A stretch of 64,000 bases of DNA from Actinoplanes cyaneus (GCF_016862095.1 NZ_BOMH01000017.1:62001-126000); one strand, 5' to 3'; shown: positions 47,831 to 56,681, numbered from the stretch's first letter. Translations and numbers: made by a program. Notes: generated by a model not told the origin, from the sequence alone.

Positions 47831-48163
47831 TCAGCGGGGCTGGATCAGCCAGTCCCACGCCCGTTTGAGCCCGCTGTCCCCGCCGCGTGCCTCCGGCAGG
47901 TCCGCGCTCGGCCGGGGCAGCCGGTCGGCCGTCTCGGTGACGATCGCGCCCCGCTCGTAGAGGCCGCTGACCTGATCGCCCGAGGCGAAGCGGTGCCCGT
48001 CCGGCGTCTTGATCAGGAGCCCGTGGAACACGTCCTCGCGTTCGTCGGCGAGGACGTGGTCGACCGTGCCGACCGTGTCGCCGTTGAGCGCGTAGACCGG
48101 CACGCCCTCCCGGAGGATCAGATAGGCGACCGGTTCGCCGAGGTCTTCCGCGTTCTCCGCCAT
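47831..48163 (-). CDS. PRC-barrel domain protein
   Basis: A 110-aa soluble protein. Residues ~10-75 show the PRC-barrel pattern: a first strand VPVYALNGDTVGTVDHVLAD, an acidic hairpin, then FHGLLIKTPDGHRFASGDQV. PRC barrels bind RNA or membrane-linked proteins, or simply stabilise complexes. The C-terminal ~35 residues are disordered apart from a WDWLIQ motif. Convergent with the MHYT gene, with 31 bases between the stops. The function is otherwise unknown. Confidence 0.85.
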   Translation of the reverse strand: MAENAEDLGEPVAYLILREGVPVYALNGDTVGTVDHVLADEREDVFHGLLIKTPDGHRFASGDQVSGLYERGAIVTETADRLPRPSADLPEARGGDSGLKRAWDWLIQPR

Positions 48164-48370
48164 GGTCGTGGGTTACCCCGCGGCCCGCGGTTCAGTCCCG
48201 TGGCGGCATCGTCTTTTCGTATGACTGGATAATGGCGCTTTGTCCATATCGCGTTTCTCCTCCGAAAACGCGGGCAAATTCGGACAGTCCGCTACTTCAT
48301 TCCCATAGTGTCCTTTTCGCCGGACCGCTGTTGACGGGCCGGTCGGACAGAGGGCATCGGAGGATTCGTA

Positions 48371-49015
48371 ATGCACGTGAGTCGGCGAATCGGAGCAACG
48401 GTCGCGCTGGTCACCGCCGCGGCCGGGCTGGTCACGGCGGCGTCGCCCGCCCTCGCGGCGCCCCGCGGCCCCCAGCCGGTCACCACCTGGCTCAAGCCGG
48501 TCCGGGCCGGAGTGCCCACCTGGATCGACATCGCCTGGCGTACCGACCGCCCGGTCTGCGACGCGCAGGTCCAGGTCCGTGGCGAGCACGTCCGGATCCA
48601 GTACCCGGGCAACCGCCGCACGGCGAACTTCCTGAAGGGCAGCGTGCTCACCCCGCGGCGCGCCGAGATCACCCGCGTCCGGGTCACCCCGGACAACGGG
48701 CCCGGCGGCACCGCGAAGCTCTGGGCGACCATGTCCTACAACGACTGCGGCCTGCGGGCACCCACTCAGATGCGCACCGTCACGCTCACGCTGCCGGTCG
48801 TGCGCACGACTCCGCCGGGGGGTCATGGTGGTCCGGGCGGTCCCGGAGCCGGCCACCCCGGCGGACCCACCGGCCCGGGCGCGCCCGGCCACAACCCGCC
48901 CCCGCAGCAGGGCGGCGGCGCCCACCCCGGCGGCTCGCAGCCCGGCAGCCCGGGCGGGCACCAGCAGGGCGACCACGGCCACGGTGGGCCGGGGCAGGGC
49001 GGCGGTCACCACTGA
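48371..49015 (+). CDS. Secreted protein with Gly/Pro/His-rich C-terminus
   Basis: A 214-aa product with a Sec signal peptide (cleavage near ALAAP, residue ~31). A ~110-residue beta-rich domain with two cysteines (PVCDAQV and NDCGLR, likely a disulfide) follows. The last ~70 residues are a low-complexity collagen-like stretch of GGPGG, HPGG and QGGGHH units that end in His-His. The His-rich tail may bind metal or be surface-exposed. GGAGGATTC precedes the ATG. A 130-base AT-richer leader lies upstream. The family is not recognised. Confidence 0.8.
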   Translation: MHVSRRIGATVALVTAAAGLVTAASPALAAPRGPQPVTTWLKPVRAGVPTWIDIAWRTDRPVCDAQVQVRGEHVRIQYPGNRRTANFLKGSVLTPRRAEITRVRVTPDNGPGGTAKLWATMSYNDCGLRAPTQMRTVTLTLPVVRTTPPGGHGGPGGPGAGHPGGPTGPGAPGHNPPPQQGGGAHPGGSQPGSPGGHQQGDHGHGGPGQGGGHH

Positions 49016-49030
49016 CCTGATCCCGGAAGG

Positions 49031-49067
49031 AGGGCGCACGGCCGGCTTCCCCCCGGCCGTGCGCCCT
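49031..49067. terminator. Strong terminator downstream of the secreted Gly-rich protein
   Basis: A perfect 15-bp stem (AGGGCGCACGGCCGG with its complement) and a CTTCCCC loop lie 15 bases after the stop. It lies in the convergent gap with the next gene and may serve both strands. Confidence 0.88.
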
Positions 49068-49100
49068 CGGCGTTCGTCGAGGTGCCGGACGCGCCAAGCC

Positions 49101-50345
49101 TCAGCGGGCGCCGGCCATGATCAGGCCGGCCGGGTCGCTGCAGACCAGATCCAGGGCCCGCTGCACGACCACCGGGTCGTAGGTCGTGGAGTGGAACGTC
49201 GCGTCCAGGTGCAGGACGCCGTCCAGCTCGCCGATCGTCAGCACCACGTCCTCCGGCTCGCAGCGCGCCGGCGGGCTCTGGTCGATCCGGCCGGCCGGCT
49301 CGGCACCCCACGGCAGGTCGGCCAGCAGATCGTGGCTTCCCTGATCGTCGAGGACCAGCCGGGGACGCGGCTCGATCGCGATCTCCTCCGGGTACGGCGC
49401 CGGGGTGCGCGGCGCGCGGGTCACCAGCAGCCGCCCCGAGCGCAGCAGCATCGACGTCAGGATCCGGCCGCCGGCCAGCTCCGCGGTGAACGTCTCGTCG
49501 ATCGGCGCGGGGTCGATCAGGCTCTGCGGCGACAGGTACGACCCGATGCTGAAGTTGCCGTCGACGCCGGTGGCCTGCCCCAGCCGCCGGCGTGCGTCGG
49601 CGAGGAACACGCCACCGGACAGGTCCGGGTCCAGCCCCAGCTCCACCAGGGCGGCGGCGAACGCGGCGAGCGCGATCGCCGGCGTGGTCGCACCCACGCC
49701 GTGCCGATCCCGCCACGTGCGCATCTCACCGAGCACCCGGGTCGAGCGGACCGAGGACGTGACCGGGCTCGCCTTCCACGGGCGGGTCGCCGCGGCGGGT
49801 CGCCGCGGGGGCCGCGGGGTGCTCAGCCCGTCCCGCCACCGGCTCGGGCGCAGGCCGACCTGCTTGAGCCAGGCCTTCGGCAGCGCCCAGGACTGCGGGG
49901 TGCCGGGGGCCAGGCTCACGGCCCGTCCGGCGTGCGCGGCGCAGACCAGTTCCCGGAGCAGGGCGTTGACCGGCTCGGTGTCACCGTAGGCACGGGACAC
50001 CCGCAGCGCGACATATCCCCCGCCGACCAGGACGCGCACCGGGAGCGCCGAGACCGGCTCGTCCTGCAACTGCCGGGTCATCGCCGCGAAGTCCAGCGGC
50101 CCCGGCCCGAGGTCGGTGACCGCCTCCCGCACGTGGGCCGCGAAGCCGTCGGCGTCCAGGTGCTCCCAGGCCGCGGCGGGCCGGTCCAGCCGGGAGACCG
50201 CCCGGTGCTCCGGATCGGCCCGGTGCAGGCCGGTCAGCGCGTCCCGCACCCGGGCCGCGGTGATCCCGGTCAGCGGGCCGATCGTGCGGATCTGCTCCAG
50301 CGGCAGCCAGGCACGCTCGCGCAGGGTCAGGCTGGTGCTGGACAT
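49101..50345 (-). CDS. Condensation/acyltransferase-fold protein lacking the HHxxxDG catalytic histidine
   Basis: A 414-aa protein with the layout of the chloramphenicol-acetyltransferase-like fold used by NRPS condensation domains and PapA acyltransferases. LTLRERAWLPLEQI is at the start, a central segment follows, and the late SIGSYLSPQSLIDP region lies where the DFG-like motif would be. The catalytic HHxxxDG position reads VSRAYGDTEP, so the essential His is absent. It may be a pseudo-enzyme or a binding protein, or it may use a different residue. No NRPS or PKS gene is nearby. It ends against a terminator and is divergent from nothing functional. Confidence 0.75.
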   Translation of the reverse strand: MSSTSLTLRERAWLPLEQIRTIGPLTGITAARVRDALTGLHRADPEHRAVSRLDRPAAAWEHLDADGFAAHVREAVTDLGPGPLDFAAMTRQLQDEPVSALPVRVLVGGGYVALRVSRAYGDTEPVNALLRELVCAAHAGRAVSLAPGTPQSWALPKAWLKQVGLRPSRWRDGLSTPRPPRRPAAATRPWKASPVTSSVRSTRVLGEMRTWRDRHGVGATTPAIALAAFAAALVELGLDPDLSGGVFLADARRRLGQATGVDGNFSIGSYLSPQSLIDPAPIDETFTAELAGGRILTSMLLRSGRLLVTRAPRTPAPYPEEIAIEPRPRLVLDDQGSHDLLADLPWGAEPAGRIDQSPPARCEPEDVVLTIGELDGVLHLDATFHSTTYDPVVVQRALDLVCSDPAGLIMAGAR

Positions 50346-50537
50346 GACTCTCCCCCAAAGATCAACGCAATCGGGAACCTAATCACTCGCCGTGGTCGCG
50401 TGCCAGGGCGAACGAGGCGGGTCCGGGTCACCGTCCGGTGTGGAGACCGGCCCGATCGGCTGAAACTGAGAGTATCCAGCGCAGTTGGTTCCTAAATGGA
50501 GTGCGACTGTGACGTTGGTCGCGATCACCGCCGGTGA

Positions 50538-51767
50538 TCAGAGCCAGCCGGTCCGCTTCAGCCGCCAGTAGAGGCCACCGCAGAGCAACCCCATCGCGGC
50601 GATCGTGCCGTCGAACCCGTACGGCGAGTCGAGTCCCGGAATGACGTCGAAGTTCATCCCGTAGATCCCGGCGATGACCGTCGGCACCGCGGCGATCGCG
50701 GCCCACGCGGCAATCTTGCGCATGTCGTCGTTCTGGTCGATCGAGATCTGCGCGAGCCGGGCCTGCAGGATCGAGTTGAGCAGGTCGTCGAAGCCGGCCA
50801 CCCGGTCCACGGCCCGGCTCAGCCGTCCCCGCACGTCGACCAGGTACGGCCGCAGCGCGGCCGGCAGGGTGCCCGACTCCAGCAACCGGGCCAGCGGCTC
50901 GGCGAGCGGCAGCACTGCCCGCTTGAACTCCACCATCTCCCGTTTCAGCTGGTAGATGTGGGCGATCCCGGTGCTGCGGACGGCCGCGAAGGACTCCTCC
51001 TCCAGCCGTTCCAGGTCCCGCTCGACGTGACCTGCCACGTCGAGGTAGCTGTCGACCAGGCGGCTGCCGACCGCGTAGGCCACCGCCCACGGCCCGTGCC
51101 GCAGCACCTCCGGCCGTTTCTCCAGCTCCTGCCGCACCTGCCGGAGCGGGCCGACCGGGCCGTGCCGCACGGTGATCGCGAACCAGGGGCCGACCAGCAC
51201 CGTGATGTCGCCGGTCTCGACCACCTCGGAGGTGTCGGTGAGCCGGTCGTGCTCGACGTAGCGCGCGGCCCGCAGCACCAGCCGGGTCACGTCGCCGGCC
51301 GTCTCGACGCCGGGCCGGTGCCCGCCGCTCGTGGCCTGGTCGGCGACCAGCTCGTGCAGGCCGAAGACCTCCGCGACCGCGGACATCGTGAGCTGGTCCG
51401 GCTCGTGCAGGCCGAGCCAGACGAACGCGTTGCGGCGCCGTCTCGCCAGCCGGGCGGCCTCCGCGTACGGCATCTGGCGCGCCTGTCCGGGCTCGGCACG
51501 GCGCGCGCCACCGGCGTAGACCGCGCAGTCCACGACGGCGTCCGGATTCCCCCGGCGTGGCGCCTCGGCGGTGTGCGGCGGGCGGATCAGCCCGTCCAGC
51601 AGCTGACGGAACGACCCGGGCAGGACGCGCCGGTGGGCCCGCCCGCGCAAGACCGACCGGAGGCCGGTGCCGGAGGGCTCGCGCTGCCAGCCGTTCTCCT
51701 CGAAGTCGGGGGAGACGAACTCGTCGTCGCCCCGACGCTGCCGACCGAGCATGCGCCTGCCCGCCAC
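50538..51767 (-). CDS. CorA-family magnesium/divalent cation transporter
   Basis: A 409-aa protein. A long N-terminal cytoplasmic domain is followed by two closely spaced C-terminal membrane helices. The selectivity-filter signature GMN lies at 370-372 (GIYGMNF) at the end of the first helix. The usual cytosolic helix bundle precedes it, with a long coiled arm around ERDLERLEEESF. It forms pentameric channels for Mg2+ or Co2+. GTG start at 51767. Monocistronic on the minus strand. Confidence 0.93.
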   Translation of the reverse strand: MAGRRMLGRQRRGDDEFVSPDFEENGWQREPSGTGLRSVLRGRAHRRVLPGSFRQLLDGLIRPPHTAEAPRRGNPDAVVDCAVYAGGARRAEPGQARQMPYAEAARLARRRRNAFVWLGLHEPDQLTMSAVAEVFGLHELVADQATSGGHRPGVETAGDVTRLVLRAARYVEHDRLTDTSEVVETGDITVLVGPWFAITVRHGPVGPLRQVRQELEKRPEVLRHGPWAVAYAVGSRLVDSYLDVAGHVERDLERLEEESFAAVRSTGIAHIYQLKREMVEFKRAVLPLAEPLARLLESGTLPAALRPYLVDVRGRLSRAVDRVAGFDDLLNSILQARLAQISIDQNDDMRKIAAWAAIAAVPTVIAGIYGMNFDVIPGLDSPYGFDGTIAAMGLLCGGLYWRLKRTGWL

Positions 51768-51840
51768 CTTCCCGCCTCGCTGATTCGCCTGGCCGGCCCA
51801 CCTCGCCGGCCCGCGAGTTAAGAAGGTAGCGGGCGGCGTG

Positions 51841-52578
51841 TCAATCGGAGCGCCGCATCGCCCGCACTCCGGTGAGCAGGCCGAGCAGCGCCACCGCGAG
51901 GGCGGCGATCAGGCCGTAGCCCGCCGCCCGCGACCAGACGTCACCGTCGAACAGGGCGCGTTCGGCGTTCACGACGTACGTCATCGGATTGATCTTGGAA
52001 AGGAAGCGCAGCCAGGCGGGACCGTCGTCGATCGGCAGCAGCACCCCGGCCAGCAGCAGCAACGGGAAGAGCAGAGTCTGCTGCACGGTCCAGAACAGCC
52101 ACTCCTGATTCTTCGAGGCCAGGGCCAGCGTGTACGACAGAGCGCCCAGCCCCACGCAGAATCCCGCCAGGATCAGCAGGCCGAGCACCGCCCCGAGCGG
52201 GTGCAGCCGGAACCCGAACGGCAGGCAGGCCAGCACGATCAGCACCGCCTGCACCAGCATCGGGACGATCTCCTTGAGCGCCCGCCCGATCAGCAGCGCC
52301 GGCCGTCGCAGCGGAGTGACCAGCATCCGCTCGTGCGAGCCGGTCTGGATCTCGTAGAGCAGGTTCGAGCCGGTCATCGACGTGCCGAACAGGCACGACA
52401 TCACGATGATGCCGGGCACGAACCACTGCAGCGACGTGTCGTCGGGCAACAACGGCGCGAACAGCGCCAGGAAGAACAGCGGCTGCACCATCGAGAAGAC
52501 GATCGAGAACGGGCTGCGCAGCACCGGGCGCAACTCGCGGCTGAAGACCACCCGGGTGTCGGTGACGAGTGAGCTCAT
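51841..52578 (-). CDS. ABC-2 type export permease (DrrB-like)
   Basis: A 245-aa membrane protein with six helices and the ABC-2 core: SGSHERMLVTPLRRPALLIGRALKE before helix 3 (cytoplasmic coupling region) and the ALSYTLALASKNQE segment, then LLLLAGVLLPID. It is the membrane half of an exporter whose ATPase is encoded two bases upstream on the same strand. DrrAB-type pairs export drugs or lipids and confer self-resistance. The WYL regulator across the divergent promoter is the probable controller. Confidence 0.93.
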   Translation of the reverse strand: MSSLVTDTRVVFSRELRPVLRSPFSIVFSMVQPLFFLALFAPLLPDDTSLQWFVPGIIVMSCLFGTSMTGSNLLYEIQTGSHERMLVTPLRRPALLIGRALKEIVPMLVQAVLIVLACLPFGFRLHPLGAVLGLLILAGFCVGLGALSYTLALASKNQEWLFWTVQQTLLFPLLLLAGVLLPIDDGPAWLRFLSKINPMTYVVNAERALFDGDVWSRAAGYGLIAALAVALLGLLTGVRAMRRSD

Positions 52579-52580
52579 GG

Positions 52581-53486
52581 TCAGGCCTCCGGGGTCTGGT
52601 CGCGCAGGCTGCGGCCGGTCAGGGTGAGGAAGACGTCGTCGAGCGTCGGCCGGATCACCTCGACGGTGAGCGGCCGCAGGTCCAGCAGACTCGGCGCCAG
52701 TCGCGGCCCGTCCTCCGTGGTGATCACCACGCGGTTGCCCTCGCGGGTCCCCTCGGTGACCCGGGCCGCCTCCGCCTCCGAGCCGAAACCGAGGATCACC
52801 CGGTCACCCACGTGCTTGGCCTTGAGCCGCTGCGGGCTGTCGTCGGCGATGATCCGGCCGTGGTCGATCACGATCACCCGCTCGGCCATCGAGTCGGCCT
52901 CCTCCAGATAGTGCGTGGTCAGCACGATCGTCGTGCCGTGCTCGCGGCGCAGCGCGACGATGTGCTCCTGCAGGTTCGCCCGGTTCTGCGGGTCCAGCCC
53001 GGTCGACGGCTCGTCGAGGAAGAGCAGCTCAGGGGAGTGGATCAGGCCCATCGCGATGTCCAGGCGACGGCGCTGGCCGCCGGAGAGGGTGGAAACCGTG
53101 CGGTCGGCGACCTCGCCCAGCCCGAGCGAGTCGATCAGCTCGGCGGCACGGGTGCGGGCCTGGCGCACGCCGAGCCCGTACGCCCGGCCCTGGCTGATCA
53201 GCTCGTCGCGGCCGCGCTGGCTGTGCCCGGCGCCGTTGCCCTGCCCGATGTATCCGATCCGGCGGCGCACGTCGCGCTGCCGGGTGACCACGTCCAGCCC
53301 GGCCACCTCGGCGCTGCCGGCGGTGGGCGGGATCAGCGTGGTGAGCATGCGCAGCGTGGTGGACTTGCCGGCGCCGTTCGGGCCGAGCAGGGCGACCAGT
53401 TCGCCGTCCGCCACGTCCAGGGTGATGCCGTCGACCGCGGTAACGCTCTTGAACCGCTTCGTCAGTTCTCGCGTCGCAATCATCAT
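52581..53486 (-). CDS. ABC exporter ATPase (DrrA-like)
   Basis: A 301-aa ATPase. Walker A GPNGAGKST is at 35-43, the Q-loop is around YIGQGN (79-84), the signature LSGGQ at 134-138 and Walker B LLFLDEP at 154-160, with the TTHYLEEAD switch histidine. The C-terminal ~80 residues form the DrrA-type regulatory tail. It drives the permease encoded two bases downstream. Double ATG at 53486-53481. It is divergent from the WYL regulator, and a perfect 10-bp inverted repeat lies between them. Confidence 0.95.
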   Translation of the reverse strand: MMIATRELTKRFKSVTAVDGITLDVADGELVALLGPNGAGKSTTLRMLTTLIPPTAGSAEVAGLDVVTRQRDVRRRIGYIGQGNGAGHSQRGRDELISQGRAYGLGVRQARTRAAELIDSLGLGEVADRTVSTLSGGQRRRLDIAMGLIHSPELLFLDEPSTGLDPQNRANLQEHIVALRREHGTTIVLTTHYLEEADSMAERVIVIDHGRIIADDSPQRLKAKHVGDRVILGFGSEAEAARVTEGTREGNRVVITTEDGPRLAPSLLDLRPLTVEVIRPTLDDVFLTLTGRSLRDQTPEA

Positions 53487-53505
53487 GGCCCGACGCTAGG
53501 GTTCG

Positions 53506-53528
53506 TTGCGGTCAGCTCCTGACCGCAA
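53506..53528. promoter_or_regulatory. Perfect 10-bp inverted repeat between ABC exporter and WYL regulator
   Basis: TTGCGGTCAG-CTC-CTGACCGCAA lies 20 bases before both the exporter ATPase start and the regulator start. It is the likely operator of the WYL regulator for both directions. Its GC-rich 23-base length fits a dimeric HTH protein. Confidence 0.8.
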
Positions 53529-53547
53529 TAGGGGAGAAGCTGGTGCC

Positions 53548-54504
53548 ATGGCGAACACGAGTGCCCGGATGCTGCGGCTGCTGTCGCTGCTGCAGACCCA
53601 CCGTTACTGGCCCGGCGCCGAGCTGGCCGACCGCCTGGAAGTCTCCCCGCGGACGCTCCGGCGCGACGTCGACCGGCTGCGGGAGCTGGGCTATCCGGTC
53701 GACGCCAGCCGCGGGGTCGCCGGTGGCTACCAGCTGCAGGCCGGCGCCGCGGTGCCACCGCTGCTGCTCGACGACGAGGAGGCCGTGGCGATCGCGGTCG
53801 GCCTGCGCACCGCCGCGGCCGGCGCGGTCGCCGGGTTCGAGGAAACCTCGGTGCGGGCCCTCGCCAAGGTGATCCAGTTGCTCCCGCCCCGGCTGCGCCG
53901 CCGGATCGACGCGCTGCAGGCGGTGACCAGCCCCGGAGTCCTCGGTAGCGGGCCGGTGCTGGACGCCGGGGTGCTGACCACGATCGCGATGGCGACCCGG
54001 GCACAGGAACGGCTGCGCTTCGACTACACCCCGCGGGAGGGCGCGCTCTCCCGCCGGCACGTCGAACCGCACCGGCTGGTGCCGCTCGGCCGCAAGTGGT
54101 ACCTCCTGGCCTGGGACCTCGACCGCGCCGACTGGCGGAACTTCCGGGTCGACCGGATCTCCGGCCCGGACCTGACCGGCGCCCGCTTCCGCCCGCGGGA
54201 GATCCCCGGCGGCGACCCGGTCGCCTGGTTGCGCTCACGGATAAAGGCCATCCCCAGCCGGTACGAGGTTTCCGTGCTGATCCAGGCGACACCGGAGACG
54301 ATCCGCGGCTTCGTCGGGCACTGGGGTGACTGCCAGGAGGTGCGCGAGGGCGTCTGCCGCCTGCGGATGAACGTGGACGACCTCGGCTGGCCCGCTCTCG
54401 TGCTCGGCGTGCTGGGCGCTCCGTTCACCATCGAGTCGCCCCCTGAACTGCGCGAACGTGTCCGCGCGGCGGGGGAGAACCTGCTCCGCGAGACGACCCT
54501 CTGA
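53548..54504 (+). CDS. WYL-domain transcriptional regulator (YafY-like)
   Basis: A 318-aa protein. An HTH_11-type winged helix occupies residues ~5-60 (LLQTHRYWPGAELADRLEVSPRTLRRDVDRLRELG), a linker helix follows, and the WYL domain (~140-220) has the RHVEPHRLVPLGRKWYLLAWDLD region that binds nucleic acid or a small ligand in the family. A C-terminal WCX-like extension closes the protein. It sits divergent from the DrrAB-type exporter genes. GGGGAGAAG precedes the ATG. The palindrome at 53506-53528 is its probable operator. Confidence 0.93.
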   Translation: MANTSARMLRLLSLLQTHRYWPGAELADRLEVSPRTLRRDVDRLRELGYPVDASRGVAGGYQLQAGAAVPPLLLDDEEAVAIAVGLRTAAAGAVAGFEETSVRALAKVIQLLPPRLRRRIDALQAVTSPGVLGSGPVLDAGVLTTIAMATRAQERLRFDYTPREGALSRRHVEPHRLVPLGRKWYLLAWDLDRADWRNFRVDRISGPDLTGARFRPREIPGGDPVAWLRSRIKAIPSRYEVSVLIQATPETIRGFVGHWGDCQEVREGVCRLRMNVDDLGWPALVLGVLGAPFTIESPPELRERVRAAGENLLRETTL

Positions 54505-54510
54505 TCTGGA

Positions 54511-54539
54511 CGGACCGGCGCCCCCGTGGCGCCGGTCCG
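54511..54539 (+). terminator. Terminator of the WYL regulator gene
   Basis: A perfect 12-bp stem (CGGACCGGCGCC with its complement) and a CCCGT loop start seven bases after the stop. It is followed by CATCGATG rather than a T tract. Confidence 0.8.
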
Positions 54540-54659
54540 CATCGATGAACCTAGTAGGTAGGTGCGACACTTCCGCGTCCCGTTTAAGGCGTCGCTTATA
54601 TCAAACGCCGATTGCCCGTTCAGCCGTTCTTGTCGGTGGGTGCGATCAGAATGGCGGCC

Positions 54660-55502
54660 ATGACGACACTCGGAGCGATCTACGTCCCGCACAACCCGCC
54701 CGAGCGGCTGCCCGCCGTGGCCCGGGCCGCCGACGAGGCGGGGCTGGCCGAGCTCTGGCTGTGGGAGGACTGTTTCCTGAGCAGCGGCATCGCGGCCGCC
54801 TCCGCCGCGCTCGCCGTGACCGGGCGGCTCAGGGTCGGCATCGGGATCCTGCCGGTGCCGTTCCGCAACGTGGCGCTCTGTGCCATGGAGATCGCGACGC
54901 TGGGGCGGCTCTTCGGCGATCGCGCGATCACCGGCATCGGGCACGGCGTGCAGGACTGGATGGCCCAGGTCGGCGCCCGCCCGGCCTCGCCGCTGACGCT
55001 GCTGCGGGAATATGCGACGGCTCTGCGTGCCCTGCTGCACGGCGAGACCGTCAGCGCCGACGGCCGCTACGTGCGGCTCGACAAGGTGACGCTGGACTGG
55101 CCGCCCGCGCCGGCGCCGCCGCTGCTGATCGGCGCGACCGGGCCGAAGACCCTGGCCCTGGCCGGGCAGGTGGCCGACGGGACGATCCTGACCGGGGCGA
55201 CCACGCCGGCCGGGGTCGCCGAGGCGAAACGGCTGATCGCCGCGGACGGGCCGCACGAGATCGTGGTGTTCATGGCGGCGGCGTTCGGGCCGGGCGCGCG
55301 GGAGCGTCTGCGGATCCACCGCGAGCACGCCGGGCCGGACGAGCCGGGCGTGGCCGGGGACGCGGCGGAGATCGCGGCGGCGGTGCGGGCCTACGCCGAG
55401 GCCGGCGCCACCAAGGTCATCCTCCAGCCGATGTACGGCGAGCCGGACCCGGAGGGCTACGTTCGCTTCGCCGCCGAGCAGGTGCAGCCGCTGATCGCCT
55501 GA
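54660..55502 (+). CDS. LLM-class (F420-type) oxidoreductase
   Basis: A 280-aa luciferase-like monooxygenase with a TIM-barrel pattern: an LGAIYVPHNPPE strand, AELWLWEDCF, the RLRVGIGILPVPFRNVALCAMEIATLGRLFGDR core, and a late PPAPAPPLLIGATGPKTLALAGQVADG segment that binds the coenzyme. Actinobacterial relatives of this length mostly use reduced F420. The substrate is unknown. The upstream gap contains no clear Shine-Dalgarno; ATG 54651 is an alternative start. A sigma factor gene follows 52 bases later, but no link is evident. Confidence 0.9.
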   Translation: MTTLGAIYVPHNPPERLPAVARAADEAGLAELWLWEDCFLSSGIAAASAALAVTGRLRVGIGILPVPFRNVALCAMEIATLGRLFGDRAITGIGHGVQDWMAQVGARPASPLTLLREYATALRALLHGETVSADGRYVRLDKVTLDWPPAPAPPLLIGATGPKTLALAGQVADGTILTGATTPAGVAEAKRLIAADGPHEIVVFMAAAFGPGARERLRIHREHAGPDEPGVAGDAAEIAAAVRAYAEAGATKVILQPMYGEPDPEGYVRFAAEQVQPLIA

Positions 55503-55554
55503 CGGATCTGCGCACTGAGGTAAGTGGCGAGCGGCAGTCAGGCGTAATACGGGT

Positions 55555-56052
55555 ATGGAACGTCGGTCGGCGGACTTCGCCAGCTTCTACGAGAGCACCC
55601 GGGACGACTGTCTGCGAGCCGTGGCGGCGGTGGTGGGAAACCGGCAGACGGCTGAGGAGTTGGTCGCCGAGGCCTTCGCCCGCGCCTGGGCCTCGTGGGC
55701 CAAGCTCGCGCGGCACCCGGCACCCCAGGCGTGGGTCGTTCGCACCGCGCTCAACTTCCACGTGTCCTGGTGGCGCCGCCATCGCCGGGAAGCGCCGGTG
55801 ACGGAGTGGTCCGACCATCCCGACCCGGGCGCCGACCCCGGCATGGGTGTGCCCGACCGCCGGCTCGTGGCGGCTCTCGAGTCGCTGCCCGCCAGGCAGC
55901 GGCAGGTCGTCGTGCTGCGGATCTTCCTCGATCTGGACAGTGAGACCACCGCGCGGACGCTGGGGATCGCCTCCGGCACCGTCACCGCCCATCTCGCCCG
56001 GGCGACCCGCGCGCTGCGCGCCTGCCTGACCCCCCTCACCGAGAAGGAGTGA
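55555..56052 (+). CDS. ECF sigma factor, SigE family
   Basis: A 165-aa protein. Region 2 is at residues ~5-75 (ASFYESTRDDCLRAVAAVVGNRQTAEELVAEAFARAWASW), and region 4 at ~105-160 (ALESLPARQRQVVVLRIFLDLDSETTARTLGIASGTVTAHLARATRALR). Region 1.1 and region 3 are absent, as in ECF factors. It should direct RNA polymerase to a small regulon. Its stop is six bases before a membrane protein gene that probably restrains it, although that partner lacks a recognised anti-sigma motif. Confidence 0.94.
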   Translation: MERRSADFASFYESTRDDCLRAVAAVVGNRQTAEELVAEAFARAWASWAKLARHPAPQAWVVRTALNFHVSWWRRHRREAPVTEWSDHPDPGADPGMGVPDRRLVAALESLPARQRQVVVLRIFLDLDSETTARTLGIASGTVTAHLARATRALRACLTPLTEKE

Positions 56053-56057
56053 CCGCC

Positions 56058-56666
56058 ATGAGCAGTGATGATCTGTACAGCCTGGTCCGCGACGAGTTCG
56101 AGCCGATGCGCCTGCGGCACCCGCTGGAGGACATCGCCGCCCGCGGCCGGAAGCTGCGCCGGCGGCGCCGGGCGGCCACGGCGGTCGCCGCGGTGGGCCT
56201 GACGGCGGCCCTCGCGGCCGGGGTGGTGCCGGCCCTGCGCACCGGGCCGGCGTCGAAGCCCCCGGCCCCGATGGAACTGGCGGCCTGGTCCGTCGACACC
56301 CTTCCGGGCGGCTCGGTCGTCCTGACGATCCGGCAGCTGACCCACCCGGAGGAGTTGAGTGCCGCGCTGAAGAAGGCCGGCGTCCCGGCGCTGGTCGAGT
56401 TCAAGTCGGTCGGCGCGAACGCCCGGGTGGTGGGCTGCGAGGACGACCAGCCCGCGCTTCCCCAGCTCACCAAGGTGATGCCTCTCGGGGGGCAACGGTC
56501 GGACGGTTCCGGGCGCGTCTTCACCATCCACCCGGCGGCGATGCCCCCGGGCACCAGCCTGCACTTCGTCATCTTCGAGGAGGTCAGCGACAGCGGCACC
56601 ACGGACCGGTCCGTCCACACGGGCCTGGTTCAGGGTGATCCCGTCCCCTGCCGGCAGCTCGAGTGA
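56058..56666 (+). CDS. Membrane protein paired with the ECF sigma factor (possible anti-sigma factor)
   Basis: A 202-aa protein. A short cytoplasmic N-terminus (~37 residues, PLEDIAARGRKLRRRRR) is followed by one membrane helix (~38-58, TAVAAVGLTAALAAGVV) and a ~140-residue external domain with two cysteines. The topology and position fit a membrane anti-sigma factor or sensor, but no zinc-binding ZAS motif (HxxxCxxC) is present. ATG 56058 has GAGAAGGAG at eight bases. GTG 56049 overlaps the sigma stop and is less likely. Confidence 0.8.
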   Translation: MSSDDLYSLVRDEFEPMRLRHPLEDIAARGRKLRRRRRAATAVAAVGLTAALAAGVVPALRTGPASKPPAPMELAAWSVDTLPGGSVVLTIRQLTHPEELSAALKKAGVPALVEFKSVGANARVVGCEDDQPALPQLTKVMPLGGQRSDGSGRVFTIHPAAMPPGTSLHFVIFEEVSDSGTTDRSVHTGLVQGDPVPCRQLE

Positions 56667-56681
56667 TCCGCCAGGCAGGCC

